Positions 55,167 to 64,000 of a stretch of 64,000 nucleotides of DNA are shown here, in pieces. Both the position numbers and the translations under genes were made by a program. Origin of the DNA: Nitratireductor aestuarii (GTDB lineage Bacteria; Pseudomonadota; Alphaproteobacteria; Rhizobiales; Rhizobiaceae); contig NZ_BMIF01000003.1 in the NCBI RefSeq assembly GCF_014641695.1, positions 290,410 through 354,409 on the forward strand, given 5' to 3'. Under the pieces are notes generated by a model. That model saw only the letters and a program-made list of their open reading frames with translations. It was not told the DNA's origin and ran no database searches. The first letter of the stretch is position 1. Every line of letters starts with the position of its first letter.

Positions 55167-55462
55167 GAAGCTTGGAAAAAACACTTGGCAAGCCTGGTCA
55201 ATGCCGCTAGGTTCCGCCTGCCGGATGAATGAAGCAGGCAGGTGCCGCGGATTCCTTCGCCAAGTTTCGACCGCCTTGCTCATCACGCATCGCTTCGTAC
55301 GGGGATCATCAGGCAAGTGAACATCGAGCAGACCAGGTTCGCTGTCGCGCAACAAGCGCGGGCTGATGGTCAGAGAAGATTGTCGGACGGAAGGGCACTA
55401 GCGCTCGCAGATTTCCGTGAACTTTTTTCGAATCGAGAGTTGTCTCAAGCAAAGAGAATGGA

Positions 55463-56254
55463 ATGAGGCCACAACAACAAAACCGGCGCATTCGGGGCCG
55501 CGGCAACAACGGTAACAACGGCGGCAATAACAACAACAACAATAACAACCGCAGGGGCCCCAACCCGCTGACGCGGACGTACGAGAGCAATGGCCCGGAC
55601 GTCAAGATTCGCGGTACGGCGCAGCAGGTGGCAGACAAGTACGCCACTCTTGCTCGAGACGCTCAGAGTTCGGGCGATCGCGTGATGGCAGAAAACTACC
55701 TGCAGCACGCCGAACACTACAATCGCATCATTGCCGCTGCCCAGGCTCAGCTGCAGGCGCAGCAGCCAGTTCGCGACTACCGCGATGAACGCGATGACGA
55801 GGACGAGCTGGATCTGGACAATTCGGGCTTTGCCCCGCAGAACAACCAGCAGCAGCCCCAGCAGCCTGTTCGCACCGCCGACGATGGCTCCGGCCCTCAG
55901 CCGGTGATCGAAGGCGTCCCTGCAGAGGTTGCGCTGAACGAACGCCAGCGTACGGAAGCTGGCGAGCAGCCGCGTCAGCGCCCAGAGCGCCGTCCGCGTG
56001 AACGCCTGAACGGTCGTGCTCACGAGCGCGCTGCTGAGAAGCCTGCGGTGGATGCCGAACAGACCGCTGCTGAGGAAGCTCCCGCACCTGCACTGGTAGC
56101 TCCGGTGGTCCGTGAGGATGCTGCGCCTGAGCCGGTTGCAGCTGAACAGACGGAAGCCCAGGGCGAAGAAAAGCCGGTAAAGCGTACGCGCCGCCCGCGT
56201 GTCCGCAAGGCTGCCGAGGCATCCGAGACGCAGCCGGAAGAGACGGCGTCCTAA
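55463..56254 (+). CDS. DUF4167 domain protein with poly-Asn tract
   Basis: A 263-residue, mostly disordered protein. Its N-terminus is basic (QQQNRRIRGRG), then residues 15-29 are Asn and Gly with a run of eight Asn. The conserved DUF4167 core (about 40-95) contains VKIRGTAQQVADKYATLARDAQSSGDR and ENYLQHAEHYNRI. The remainder is rich in Gln, Glu, Arg, Pro and Ala, ending in a basic KPVKRTRRPRVRKA patch. An RNA-binding role would fit the composition but is unproven. It lies between prmC and clpB, as in most Rhizobiales, and has its own terminator. Confidence 0.9.
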   Translation: MRPQQQNRRIRGRGNNGNNGGNNNNNNNNRRGPNPLTRTYESNGPDVKIRGTAQQVADKYATLARDAQSSGDRVMAENYLQHAEHYNRIIAAAQAQLQAQQPVRDYRDERDDEDELDLDNSGFAPQNNQQQPQQPVRTADDGSGPQPVIEGVPAEVALNERQRTEAGEQPRQRPERRPRERLNGRAHERAAEKPAVDAEQTAAEEAPAPALVAPVVREDAAPEPVAAEQTEAQGEEKPVKRTRRPRVRKAAEASETQPEETAS

Positions 56255-56294
56255 TCTCTTCAGTAGGGGTAGCACCTTACATCTAGATGATATC

Positions 56295-56324
56295 AAACGG
56301 CGGACCCAGTGTTCGCCGTTTTTT
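56295..56324 (+). terminator. Terminator after DUF4167 gene
   Basis: AAACGGCG (56295-56302) pairs with CGCCGTTT (56314-56321) around an 11-base loop and runs into a T tract (56319-56324). Confidence 0.88.
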
Positions 56325-56349
56325 GTTATGTTTGGTTCAAGTGCTTCTT

Positions 56350-56375
56350 GTTGAACCCAAAATCCACTCCCATAT
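56350..56375 (+). promoter_or_regulatory. Sigma-32 (RpoH)-type promoter of clpB
   Basis: GTTGAA (56350-56355) and CCCATAT (56369-56375), 13 bases apart, match the heat-shock consensus CTTGAA-N13-CCCCATnT closely. Transcription would start near 56382, giving a leader of roughly 110 bases before clpB. Position after the DUF4167 terminator supports a separate heat-shock transcript. Confidence 0.7.
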
Positions 56376-56494
56376 CTGGTCTGTAAGGGGCTTGCCGCGA
56401 AATGGTTTGACATCGCTCAAACCGAAAGGAAGCCCGTCACATTAACCTGACCGATGCCGCCGAGCGGGTTGGTTCAGAGATGGAGACGCTAGGT

Positions 56495-59101
56495 ATGAAT
56501 TTTGAGAAGTATTCCGAACGCGTTCGGGGTTTCATCCAGTCTGCACAGACGCTGGCCCTCTCGCGCAACAATCAGCAGTTCACGCCCGAACACCTGTTGA
56601 AGGTGCTGATGGATGACGAGGAAGGCTTTGCCTCTTCGTTGGTTCAGCGCGCCGGCGGTCGGCCGCGCGATGTAAAGCTCGCCGTGGACGCGGCGCTTAA
56701 TGCTTTGCCCAAGGTGGAAGGTGGCAACGGCCAGCTCTATCTGGCGCAGCCGCTGGCCAAGGTTTTCTCCACTGCGGAAGAGCTTGCAACGAAGGCCGGT
56801 GACAGCTTCGTCACGGTCGAGCGTCTGCTGACCGCGCTTGCGGTTGAAAAGTCTGCAAAGAGTTCGGAAATCCTGACCAAGGCTGGTGTCACCCCTGCGG
56901 CTCTGAACCAGGTCATCAATGATATCCGCAAGGGACGCACTGCCGATTCGGCCAGTGCCGAGCAGGGCTATGACGCGCTGAAGAAGTACGCACGCGATCT
57001 GACCGCCGACGCTCGCGCCGGCAGGCTCGATCCGGTGATCGGCCGTGATGACGAGATCCGTCGCACGATCCAGGTGCTGTCGCGCCGTACCAAGAACAAT
57101 CCTGTCCTGATCGGTGAGCCGGGCGTGGGCAAGACGGCGATTGCCGAAGGTCTGGCGCTGCGTATCGTCAACGGTGACGTTCCCGAATCGCTGAAGGACA
57201 AGCAGCTGATGGCGCTCGACATGGGTGCACTGATCGCTGGCGCGAAGTATCGCGGTGAGTTCGAGGAGCGCCTGAAGGCGGTTCTGTCGGAGATTGAAGC
57301 TGCCTCTGGCGGGGTCATCCTCTTCATCGATGAGATGCACACGCTGGTCGGCGCCGGCAAGTCCGATGGCGCAATGGATGCCTCGAACCTGCTGAAGCCT
57401 GCTCTGGCCCGCGGTGAGCTGCACTGCGTTGGCGCGACGACGCTCGATGAGTACCGCAAGTATGTCGAGAAGGATGCCGCACTCGCCCGCCGGTTCCAGC
57501 CCGTCTATGTCAACGAGCCGACTGTCGAGGACACGATCTCCATCCTGCGTGGCCTGAAGGAGAAGTACGAGCAGCATCACAAGGTGCGGGTCTCCGACTC
57601 GGCGCTGGTTTCGGCTGCGAACCTCTCCAACCGCTACATCACCGACCGGTTCCTGCCGGACAAGGCGATCGACCTGATCGATGAGGCGGCAGCTCGCCTG
57701 CGCATGCAGGTCGATTCCAAGCCGGAAGAGCTGGACGAGATCGACCGCCGCATCATGCAGCTGAAGATCGAGCGCGAGGCACTGCGCAACGAAACCGACT
57801 CCGCTTCGAAGGATCGGCTTGATCGGCTTGAGAAGGAACTGGCGGGGCTTGAGGAGGAATCCGTCAAGCTCACCAACGCCTGGAAGGCCGAGAAGGACAA
57901 GCTTGGTCTCGCAGCCGACCTGAAGCGTCAGCTCGATGAGGCACGCAACGAACTGGCCATTGCCCAGCGCAAGGGTGAGTTCCAGCGGGCTGGTGAGTTG
58001 GCTTATGGCAAGATTCCGGAGCTTGAAAAGAAGCTGCAGGAAGCTGAGGCCTCTTCGGGCGACCGCAGCATGGTCGAGGAAACGGTGACGCCGGAACATG
58101 TCGCGCATGTGATTTCGCGTTGGACCGGCATTCCGATCGACAAGATGCTGGAGGGCGAACGCGAGAAGCTGTTGCGCATGGAAGACGAGATCGCCCGCCG
58201 TGTCGTAGGGCAGGGCGAAGCAGTCCAGGCTGTCTCCAAGGCGGTCCGCCGTGCTCGTGCCGGCCTGCAGGATCCGAACCGGCCGATCGGCTCGTTCATG
58301 TTCCTGGGCCCCACCGGCGTCGGCAAGACCGAGCTCACCAAGGCGCTTGCCTCGTTCCTGTTCGATGATGAGCAGGCGATGGTTCGCATCGACATGTCGG
58401 AGTTCATGGAGAAGCACTCCGTGGCCCGTCTGATCGGCGCACCTCCCGGTTATGTCGGCTACGAGGAAGGCGGTGTCCTGACCGAAGCTGTTCGCCGCAG
58501 GCCCTACCAGGTGATCCTGTTCGACGAGATCGAAAAGGCGCACTCGGATGTGTTCAACGTGCTGCTTCAGGTGCTGGATGATGGTCGCCTGACGGACGGT
58601 CAGGGTCGCACTGTCGACTTCCGCAACACGCTGATCATCATGACGTCGAACCTTGGTGCAGAATATCTGGTTGGCCTGGCAGACGATCAGGATGTGGATG
58701 TCGTCCGCAGCGAAGTCATGGGAGTCGTGCAGGCATCGTTCCGGCCCGAGTTCCTGAACCGCGTGGATGAGATCATCCTCTTCCATCGCCTGCGGCGCGA
58801 GGATATGGGCCAGATCGTGCAGATCCAGCTGAAGCGGCTGGAGAAGCTGCTGGCTGATCGCAAGATCACGCTCGAGCTCGATCACGAGGCAACCGACTGG
58901 CTGGCTTCAAAGGGCTACGACCCCGCCTATGGCGCACGTCCGCTGAAGCGCGTGATGCAGAAGGAACTGCAGGACCCGCTCGCCGAAAAGATCCTCATGG
59001 GCGAGATCTTCGACAACTCGACCGTGAAGGTGACGGCAGGTTCCGACCGGCTGATTTTCCGGCCACGGCGGAATGACGTGGAAACCGACGCTGCGGCGTA
59101 A
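56495..59101 (+). CDS. clpB: ATP-dependent disaggregase ClpB
   Basis: An 868-residue AAA+ chaperone that, with DnaK, rescues aggregated proteins. A Clp N-domain (about 1-145) is followed by NBD1 with Walker [14 protein letters not shown], a coiled-coil M-domain of about 120 residues (rich in Glu, Lys and Leu), and NBD2 with [16 protein letters not shown] 56495 ([12 protein letters not shown]) has GGAGA upstream; an ATG five codons earlier is less well placed. The sigma-32-like promoter and its own terminator make it a single heat-shock gene. Confidence 0.97.
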   Translation: MNFEKYSERVRGFIQSAQTLALSRNNQQFTPEHLLKVLMDDEEGFASSLVQRAGGRPRDVKLAVDAALNALPKVEGGNGQLYLAQPLAKVFSTAEELATKAGDSFVTVERLLTALAVEKSAKSSEILTKAGVTPAALNQVINDIRKGRTADSASAEQGYDALKKYARDLTADARAGRLDPVIGRDDEIRRTIQVLSRRTKNNPVLIGEPGVGKTAIAEGLALRIVNGDVPESLKDKQLMALDMGALIAGAKYRGEFEERLKAVLSEIEAASGGVILFIDEMHTLVGAGKSDGAMDASNLLKPALARGELHCVGATTLDEYRKYVEKDAALARRFQPVYVNEPTVEDTISILRGLKEKYEQHHKVRVSDSALVSAANLSNRYITDRFLPDKAIDLIDEAAARLRMQVDSKPEELDEIDRRIMQLKIEREALRNETDSASKDRLDRLEKELAGLEEESVKLTNAWKAEKDKLGLAADLKRQLDEARNELAIAQRKGEFQRAGELAYGKIPELEKKLQEAEASSGDRSMVEETVTPEHVAHVISRWTGIPIDKMLEGEREKLLRMEDEIARRVVGQGEAVQAVSKAVRRARAGLQDPNRPIGSFMFLGPTGVGKTELTKALASFLFDDEQAMVRIDMSEFMEKHSVARLIGAPPGYVGYEEGGVLTEAVRRRPYQVILFDEIEKAHSDVFNVLLQVLDDGRLTDGQGRTVDFRNTLIIMTSNLGAEYLVGLADDQDVDVVRSEVMGVVQASFRPEFLNRVDEIILFHRLRREDMGQIVQIQLKRLEKLLADRKITLELDHEATDWLASKGYDPAYGARPLKRVMQKELQDPLAEKILMGEIFDNSTVKVTAGSDRLIFRPRRNDVETDAAA

Positions 59102-59108
59102 GTTTAAG

Positions 59109-59143
59109 GGCCCGGGAGCATCCGCTCTCGGGCCTTTTCTTTT
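59109..59143 (+). terminator. Terminator of clpB
   Basis: GGCCCGGGAGC (59109-59119) pairs with GCTCTCGGGCC (59124-59134), one wobble pair, around ATCC, followed by TTTTCTTTT. Confidence 0.9.
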
Positions 59144-59206
59144 CGGCTTGCCAGGAAAGCGGTCTCGGTGCTGAACTAACATTGCAAACCAACCGCGGGC
59201 TGGCCA

Positions 59207-59578
59207 ATGACGCTGGATGAATACAACCGCTTCTGCGCAAGCCTTCCACAGGCGACACACGTCGTGCAGTGGGGTGACGCCCATGTCTGGAAAGTTGGCG
59301 GCAAGGTTTTCGTCCTGGGTCGAGAGCGCGGTGAGGGCGAGCCTGAGATGGCCATCAGCTTCAAGTGTTCGCCGATGGCTTATGAGCTTCTGAGCGAGCA
59401 GCCCGGCCTCCGGCCCGCACCCTACCTCGCCTCGCGGGGACTGAAATGGATCCAGCGCTACTCCGGCGAATCAATGGATGATCAGACCCTCTGCGACTAT
59501 CTCGCAGCAAGCTACCGGCTTGTGGTGGCCGGACTTTCAAGGAAGCTGCGTCGGGAACTGAACATCGATCCTGATTAG
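59207..59578 (+). CDS. MmcQ/YjbR-family DNA-binding-like protein
   Basis: A 123-residue protein of the YjbR fold. Family features are the N-terminal NRFCASLPQATHVVQWGDAHVW, a central FKCSPMAYELL and the LASRGLKWIQRY segment. The fold resembles DNA-binding proteins, but no function has been settled for the family. The ATG at 59207 has only a weak ribosome site. It lies alone between the clpB terminator and the L,D-transpeptidase gene. Confidence 0.88.
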   Translation: MTLDEYNRFCASLPQATHVVQWGDAHVWKVGGKVFVLGRERGEGEPEMAISFKCSPMAYELLSEQPGLRPAPYLASRGLKWIQRYSGESMDDQTLCDYLAASYRLVVAGLSRKLRRELNIDPD

Positions 59579-59704
59579 TGAGCCCAATCGGTCACCCATC
59601 TTCGCCCAAATCGCTCTTTGCAGCCATTTTCATGCCCTGTTCATACTCTAGGAGGCATGCTTCATACCGTACCGTGGGTTGTGGTTAGTTTTGGGGATGT
59701 AAAA

Positions 59705-61153
59705 GTGCGCGGAACCTACCCCGTTGTTTTATCATTGGGTTGTTTGATCGCCGTCTCTGCTGGCGCGGAGCCGATCGGTTCTGCTACGCCACTCGAAGGC
59801 GAGTTTCAGGTGGCGCAGGCCTATGAATTTCAGGTCTACATCGATGAGCGTGGTCGCGAGGTGATTGTCGACCCCCGCACCAACCGCGTGGTCGAAATCC
59901 GTGAGCCGTTTGCCGAGCCGCCGGTTCCGGAATGGGAGCCGGACAGGAATTGGCAGGAGCGCGATGGCGGCCGCAACTACTACGACTTTACCGACCCTCG
60001 CGACGTTGAGCGCTTCCACCGCGAGCGTGAGGCCGCAATCTATGGCCGGAATCGCGATGATTACCGCGAGCCGGAACCCGTCTATCCGGATAATCGGGGC
60101 AGGGCGGCGCCGATGCCGCAGGAACCTCTCCCGCAGGCGCGAGAAAATTCTGGCGGCGGCAGCATCTATCGCGCGCCGCTCGATGCGCCAACCGAAGAAG
60201 CCCGCTCCGTCGTCCCCGCTCCGCAGACCGGCATCGAACCGTCGATGCCCGGCCAGTCTGTGCGCATCCCGATCAATCCGGATGTGGAAATCACTGTCCC
60301 AGGCGCACGCGGTGCGTCCGAGGATGTCGCCAAGTTCCAGATCCTGCTCGATCGTGTCGGCGCATCGCCGGGCGTTATCGATGGCCGCATGGGCGATAAC
60401 GTAAACAAGGCGATCACCGCCTACTACGAGATAACCGGCGAGCGGCTGCGTACCTACGACAAGGAGTGGATCGAGTCGGAACTCCAGCGCACCGGTGGTC
60501 CGGCGTTTATCGATTACACGATCACGTCCGAGGATGCGGCAGGGCCGTTCATCGCCTCTGTCCCGGCGGACTACAGCGAGAAGGCCAAGCTCGAACGCCT
60601 CGGTTATACGCGCGTGACGGAAATGCTGGCCGAGCGTTTCCACATGGACGAGAAATATCTCATCTCGCTTAATCCGGGTCTGAATTTCGACCGTCCCGGC
60701 ACGATCGTGAAGGTGGCAAATACCAACATGCAGCTCAAATACGAAGTTGGGCGAATCGTGGCTGACAAGGCGAAGAAGCAGCTGCGCATCTACGACACGC
60801 ACGATCGTCTGGTTGCGAGCTATCCGGCCACCATCGGCTCGGAGAACACGCCGTCACCTGTCGGAACTCACACGGTCGAACGGGTCGCGCTAAATCCGGA
60901 ATATACCTATAACCCCAAGATCAACTTCAAGCAGGGCAACAACGACAAGGTGCTCAAGATCCCGCCCGGTCCGAACGGTCCGGTGGGCTCGGTCTGGATT
61001 GCGCTGTCGAAGCCGACGTATGGCATCCATGGCACGCCTGACCCTGAGAAGATCGGCAAGACCTATTCGAACGGTTGTATCCGCCTGACGAATTGGGATG
61101 CGGAAGAGCTCGCCAAGCGCGTCACCAAGGGTGTGACCGTCGAATTTATCTGA
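59705..61153 (+). CDS. L,D-transpeptidase (YkuD domain) with peptidoglycan-binding region
   Basis: A 482-residue exported enzyme that forms 3-3 crosslinks or attaches proteins to peptidoglycan. A hydrophobic signal (VVLSLGCLIAVSAGA) is near the start, followed by a low-complexity Arg/Glu/Pro region (to about 200), a peptidoglycan-binding-like domain (DVAKFQILLDRVGASPGVIDG), a LysM-like segment and the YkuD domain. The catalytic motif HGT...SNGCIRL has the active cysteine. The GTG at 59705 follows GGGG with good spacing; an ATG at 59657 lies only one base after AGGAGG and would add an odd leader. A terminator follows. Confidence 0.92.
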   Translation: MRGTYPVVLSLGCLIAVSAGAEPIGSATPLEGEFQVAQAYEFQVYIDERGREVIVDPRTNRVVEIREPFAEPPVPEWEPDRNWQERDGGRNYYDFTDPRDVERFHREREAAIYGRNRDDYREPEPVYPDNRGRAAPMPQEPLPQARENSGGGSIYRAPLDAPTEEARSVVPAPQTGIEPSMPGQSVRIPINPDVEITVPGARGASEDVAKFQILLDRVGASPGVIDGRMGDNVNKAITAYYEITGERLRTYDKEWIESELQRTGGPAFIDYTITSEDAAGPFIASVPADYSEKAKLERLGYTRVTEMLAERFHMDEKYLISLNPGLNFDRPGTIVKVANTNMQLKYEVGRIVADKAKKQLRIYDTHDRLVASYPATIGSENTPSPVGTHTVERVALNPEYTYNPKINFKQGNNDKVLKIPPGPNGPVGSVWIALSKPTYGIHGTPDPEKIGKTYSNGCIRLTNWDAEELAKRVTKGVTVEFI

Positions 61154-61181
61154 TCGTCGAGCGTACCAATTCAACTACCTC

Positions 61182-61210
61182 AAACCCGCCGACAACCGGC
61201 GGGTTTTTTT
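61182..61210 (+). terminator. Terminator of the L,D-transpeptidase gene
   Basis: AAACCCGCCG (61182-61191) pairs perfectly with CGGCGGGTTT (61197-61206) around ACAAC, ending in a run of seven T. Confidence 0.92.
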
Positions 61211-61465
61211 ATGGCTCGGTTCGGCCGCTGAGACAGGGAGTGTTGTTGGCGGCGTAAGCAGAATCGACCAGGGGGCGGCTGCCGGTCCGCCGGGAAACGG
61301 CTCTCCCGCACTTCCCAGGCTACGCCTTTAACTTGCACTTGCCGATGCACGAGCCTGTGAAAGCAGGCGCGCAGCGTCCGTTGGCTCACTTCCTGTGTCC
61401 AGACAATGCACTATGAAGCTGGGGGACGCTGCTATACCTGAAGGGGTACGGCCTTCGGATCGACC
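61211..61465. other. Gene-free region with strong hairpin potential
   Basis: About 255 bases between the convergent L,D-transpeptidase and M23 genes. No convincing ORF is seen. Several inverted repeats occur, for example GGCGG/CCGCC near 61275-61300 and GCCTG/CAGGC near 61354-61370. I tried to match tmRNA, SRP RNA, RNase P RNA and 6S RNA from memory and could not. It may be spacer or an unrecognised RNA. Confidence 0.4.
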
Positions 61466-63403
61466 TCAGTTCGTCGCAGCAGCAACCATGGGCCGTGAGA
61501 AGGAATCCTCAAGCAGTGATTCGATCCGCTTGCGCTCTTCCTTGAATGCGACCAGAGATTCACCCTCGAGCGAGCGGCCTTCAGGCAGGCGCACGCGCAT
61601 AGGATCAACGCGGCTTCCGTTCACGAACATTTCGTAGTGCAGGTGGTTGCCGGTCGCCATGCCGGTTGCCCCCACGAAGCCGATGATCTGGCCCTGCTTG
61701 ACCTTTGCACCTGGCTCCACCCCTTTGGCGATGGCGCTCTGGTGATTGTAGGAGGTCTTGTAGCCATTGGCGTGGCGTACGATCGTTTGACGGCCATAGC
61801 CCGCCGACCAGCCGGACTTTTCCACCACACCGTCACCCGTTGCCATGATCGGCGTACCGCGCGGCGCTGCCCAGTCCACACCCGTGTGCATCTTGCGATA
61901 GCCAAGAATCGGGTGGCGCCGCGATCCATAGGGCGAAGTCATGCGACCCGCTGGAACGGGGTTACGAATCAGGAATGGGCGGGAGCTCTTGCCCTCGCGA
62001 TCGAAATAATCGACCGTCCCGTCAGGGAGCTGAAACCGATAGAACGTCCGCTCCTTGTTGTCGAACTTGGCCGACACGTAGAGAAGCTCGGACTCTTCGG
62101 TGGCATTCCCCGTCGGCGAGGGTTGCGAGAAAAACACCTCGATGGTGTCCGAAAGTTTCAGCCGCGACTGCATGTCGATATCGGCAGCGAGCAGCCGAAC
62201 CAGCTTGCGGGTCATCTCACGATTGAGGCCATGCGACAGCGACGCGGTGTAGATTGCATCGTAGACACGGGGCAGATCGCTACGTGACGCGGTGCTCTTC
62301 GGCTCGTTGGCAAGTGCGGCGACAAGCTCTTCGCCCATCTCCGGCTGTTCGGCGGGGACGTACTGGCCCCGATCGTTCAGCGCGATGGTGAGGATATGCT
62401 GCCTCTTCTCAAAGACGCTCGCCCGCATGATGTGCGGGCGATCATCCTGGAGCTCGACGCCGAGAGACAGCGCGGCACCTGCTTTGAGCGAATCGGTATT
62501 GAGAAGTTTCGCCACGGCCTCCGCCATGCCTGCTGCATCCGGGCCGTCATAGCCCGCTTCGCTGAGCGCCTGAACGATCTTCTTGTTGCCGGAAAGGAGA
62601 ATGATGTCCTCGGCATAGCTGCGCGTCCCGGTCTCGGCTGCATTCCTGACTGCCGTCGAGACATTCTCCGGAACAATGCGCACGTCGAGGTTGCCAAAGG
62701 TCTGGGTTGAGAAAGTATCGCCGAATCGCTGTGGATCCACATAGTGCAGCGAGGCAACCTGGATGTTGCCCTCCGTCAGGATGGATCCCGTTTCGCGCAC
62801 CACCTTCTCCACTTCCTCTGCGGAGAGCTGGCTGCCTTCATCAAACGCGGCATCCGTCAGCGGGAATGGCTCTGTGCGCAGCGCCATCTCGCTCTCAACC
62901 TTGGGGCCGTAGATGACACCGAGGTTGCCGAGATTGCTCGTGACATTGTCGCTTGCAAAGACCGTAAGCGGATCGAAGGGCGGGTAGTCAACGGCCGAGG
63001 AAGAGCTGACCGCCAGCGGCACGCGCAGGTGCACGAACGGGAGCGAGCGCACGACTTCCCGGTCGCCCTCTTTGTGCACCGTGGAAACTTCAAGCTGTCG
63101 CCGCGTATCCGAACCGCCGCGTACGGGCGAGGGGGCAACGCGTGCAGCTTTGCGCATATTGTCGGCGTCAGGCGCCACATGGCCGATGAGAGCGATTTCT
63201 GGAGGCGTGGCAAGCTGTTCGCGGCCGTCGAGTGCGGCCGAAAGCGCAACGCCCAGAAGAACGGTAGAGGTCAGGCCGGTAAGAACGGTCCCAAGGAGCC
63301 AGCGTGCAGAAATTTCACGGCGGTCAGGCGGATTCCTCCGTCCTCCCGTGATCAGCGGCTCATCATCACCGAGGGAGAGATGTGCTCCGGCGTTGTTATC
63401 CAA
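61466..63403 (-). CDS. M23-family metallopeptidase (membrane-anchored murein endopeptidase-like)
   Basis: A 645-residue protein with one N-terminal membrane segment (about 34-57) and a large periplasmic part. The C-terminal LytM/M23 domain shows GSRRHPILGYRKMHTGVDWAAPRG with the zinc ligands His and Asp, a later HLHYEMF with the second zinc histidines, and YGRQTIVRHANGYKTSYNH. All zinc-binding positions are present, so it should be active, cleaving peptide crosslinks, unlike degenerate EnvC/NlpD activators. The middle region (about 150-450) has a LysM- or OapA-like character. It is divergent from the rRNA operon promoter. Confidence 0.92.
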   Translation of the reverse strand: MDNNAGAHLSLGDDEPLITGGRRNPPDRREISARWLLGTVLTGLTSTVLLGVALSAALDGREQLATPPEIALIGHVAPDADNMRKAARVAPSPVRGGSDTRRQLEVSTVHKEGDREVVRSLPFVHLRVPLAVSSSSAVDYPPFDPLTVFASDNVTSNLGNLGVIYGPKVESEMALRTEPFPLTDAAFDEGSQLSAEEVEKVVRETGSILTEGNIQVASLHYVDPQRFGDTFSTQTFGNLDVRIVPENVSTAVRNAAETGTRSYAEDIILLSGNKKIVQALSEAGYDGPDAAGMAEAVAKLLNTDSLKAGAALSLGVELQDDRPHIMRASVFEKRQHILTIALNDRGQYVPAEQPEMGEELVAALANEPKSTASRSDLPRVYDAIYTASLSHGLNREMTRKLVRLLAADIDMQSRLKLSDTIEVFFSQPSPTGNATEESELLYVSAKFDNKERTFYRFQLPDGTVDYFDREGKSSRPFLIRNPVPAGRMTSPYGSRRHPILGYRKMHTGVDWAAPRGTPIMATGDGVVEKSGWSAGYGRQTIVRHANGYKTSYNHQSAIAKGVEPGAKVKQGQIIGFVGATGMATGNHLHYEMFVNGSRVDPMRVRLPEGRSLEGESLVAFKEERKRIESLLEDSFSRPMVAAATN

Positions 63404-63712
63404 CGTTCTTTAGCTCCCTTTGGTCCCACCCGGGCTCCCTTGTCTGAAAGAGTGCCCGCCCGAACGGATCAAGTCAATGCGCAAGACGCCCGGCAAACAT
63501 TAGCCGGAGTCTGACCTATGAATAAATAAGACACAAACCCGACCGCCTTGGCCAGTAGCGCGCGCGGTTATGATTGTATCACCGGCGAGTAAGAGGGGAT
63601 TTAGGCCCGAATGTGACGCTGCACTCGAGAGCTCTGGAAAAAGGGAAGAAGGGTGTCGCCTGTGGATTATTCAGGGTGAACAAAAAAAATGCAGTTTGCT
63701 CAAAAAACCCGA
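63404..63712. other. Intergenic region between M23 gene and rrn promoter
   Basis: About 310 bases without a supported gene. It should carry the M23 promoter (minus strand) and upstream elements for the rrn promoter; A-rich stretches at 63680-63710 (two runs of six or more A) are well placed to act as an UP element. Nothing else is recognised. Confidence 0.5.
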
Positions 63713-63742
63713 TTGACGACTCGAGTTTGAGGGGCCTATAAG
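63713..63742 (+). promoter_or_regulatory. Ribosomal RNA operon promoter
   Basis: TTGACG (63713-63718) and TATAAG (63737-63742) are 18 bases apart (17 if the -10 is read as CTATAA), with A-rich tracts just upstream. Position before an rrn leader with boxA makes this the probable rrn P1. Confidence 0.8.
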
Positions 63743-63778
63743 CAGCCCATCAACGACGGCGGCGGCGCTGCTGACGGC

Positions 63779-63795
63779 GGAGACGCTTCGTCTCC
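63779..63795 (+). other. Hairpin in the rrn leader
   Basis: GGAGACG (63779-63785) pairs with CGTCTCC (63789-63795) around CTT, about 30 bases after the predicted transcript start. No T tract follows, so it is a leader structure, not a terminator. Confidence 0.6.
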
Positions 63796-63890
63796 GAGAT
63801 ATGGTTTTCTGAAAGACGCATGAGCGGCTTTCGGGGTTCGGTGGTAAAAGACTTGAGCCCTATGGCGATTGAGTTCGCCCGTTCTTTGAC

Positions 63891-63901
63891 AATTGAATAT
63901 A
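63891..63901 (+). promoter_or_regulatory. rrn leader boxA antitermination site
   Basis: GTTCTTTGACA matches the boxA element (E. coli TGCTCTTTAACA) bound by NusB/S10. The following AATTGAATAT...AAGAGAAACGTGG is the characteristic rhizobial pre-16S leader. The 16S gene itself starts after the window end. Confidence 0.85.
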
Positions 63902-64000
63902 GAAGAAAGAGAAACGTGGTCGGCAGAGGACGCGTGGATCTGGAAGCGTCAGGCAACTGATGCTGCGCTGGAGGCGGCGACGCTTTCGGGGTCAACCAGG

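Noticed and set aside
56489..58885. 798-codon minus-strand ORF across clpB
   Set aside because: Shadow of ClpB in the antisense frame; no domain, and clpB has complete Walker motifs and length.
61211..61465. tmRNA, 6S RNA, RNase P RNA or SRP RNA gene
   Set aside because: I could not find the conserved cores of these RNAs on either strand. It is left as an unassigned region.

Overview
The window is GC-rich chromosomal DNA from an alphaproteobacterium, most likely order Hyphomicrobiales (Rhizobiales), perhaps a Phyllobacteriaceae-type genus; the genus-level guess is weak. Pointers are the gene orders tlpA/argH-lptM-lysA, secA-PPIase-argJ-GNAT-mutT, lysC-ptsP-prfA-prmC-DUF4167-clpB and twin-TM protein-PduO ATR-rhomboid-etfBA-hbd, a GTTC-N7-GTTC LexA box, and an rrn leader with a boxA at the right end. 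I see no insertion sequence, prophage, CRISPR array or plasmid function.

Layout. 1-3.3 kb: end of an unknown gene, a TusA-family protein, a D,D-carboxypeptidase, an M20 amidohydrolase and tRNA-Arg(CCT). 3.3-6.2 kb: a large hybrid PAS/GAF histidine kinase. 6.3-12.5 kb: a GntR regulator divergent from a TRAP transporter operon (small permease, large permease, binding protein) that continues into a 2-hydroxyacid dehydrogenase, an RraA-fold protein and a KdgK-type sugar kinase. This is a self-contained uptake and catabolism unit, probably for a sugar acid, ending in a strong terminator. 12.5-15.3 kb: a two-gene operon, a radical SAM protein followed by a DUF4130-UdgX fusion, with a perfect LexA box over its predicted promoter. 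15.7-20.4 kb: opgG, opgH and opgC for periplasmic glucans, with a 51-codon ORF between opgG and opgH that resembles a detached OpgH N-terminus. 20.4-24.7 kb: lysA, lptM, argH, tlpA and a MliC-like protein. 24.8-32.4 kb: fatty-acid oxidation and electron transfer (FadE, 3-hydroxyacyl-CoA dehydrogenase, EtfAB) with a rhomboid protease, cobalamin adenosyltransferase, twin-TM protein and SDR. 32.5-37.7 kb: YihY, DMT exporter, GluQRS, AlkA-type glycosylase, HNH nuclease, DsbB and a YqaA-like protein. 37.8-50.9 kb: tRNA-Leu(CAA), secA, parvulin PPIase, argJ, GNAT, mutT, a lone Flp pilin, methyltransferase, comF, grxC, a nitrilase-family amidase, DUF1178, ubiG and lysC. 50.9-63.4 kb: ptsP, prfA, prmC, DUF4167, clpB (with a sigma-32-like promoter), YjbR, an L,D-transpeptidase and an M23 peptidase. 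The last 300 bases are the promoter and leader of an rRNA operon whose 16S gene lies just beyond the window.

Most of the window is conserved housekeeping DNA. The parts that deserve attention are the SOS-controlled radical SAM/UdgX pair, the TRAP-linked catabolic operon with its candidate operator, the opgG-opgH junction, and a palindromic intergenic repeat at 48.5 kb.
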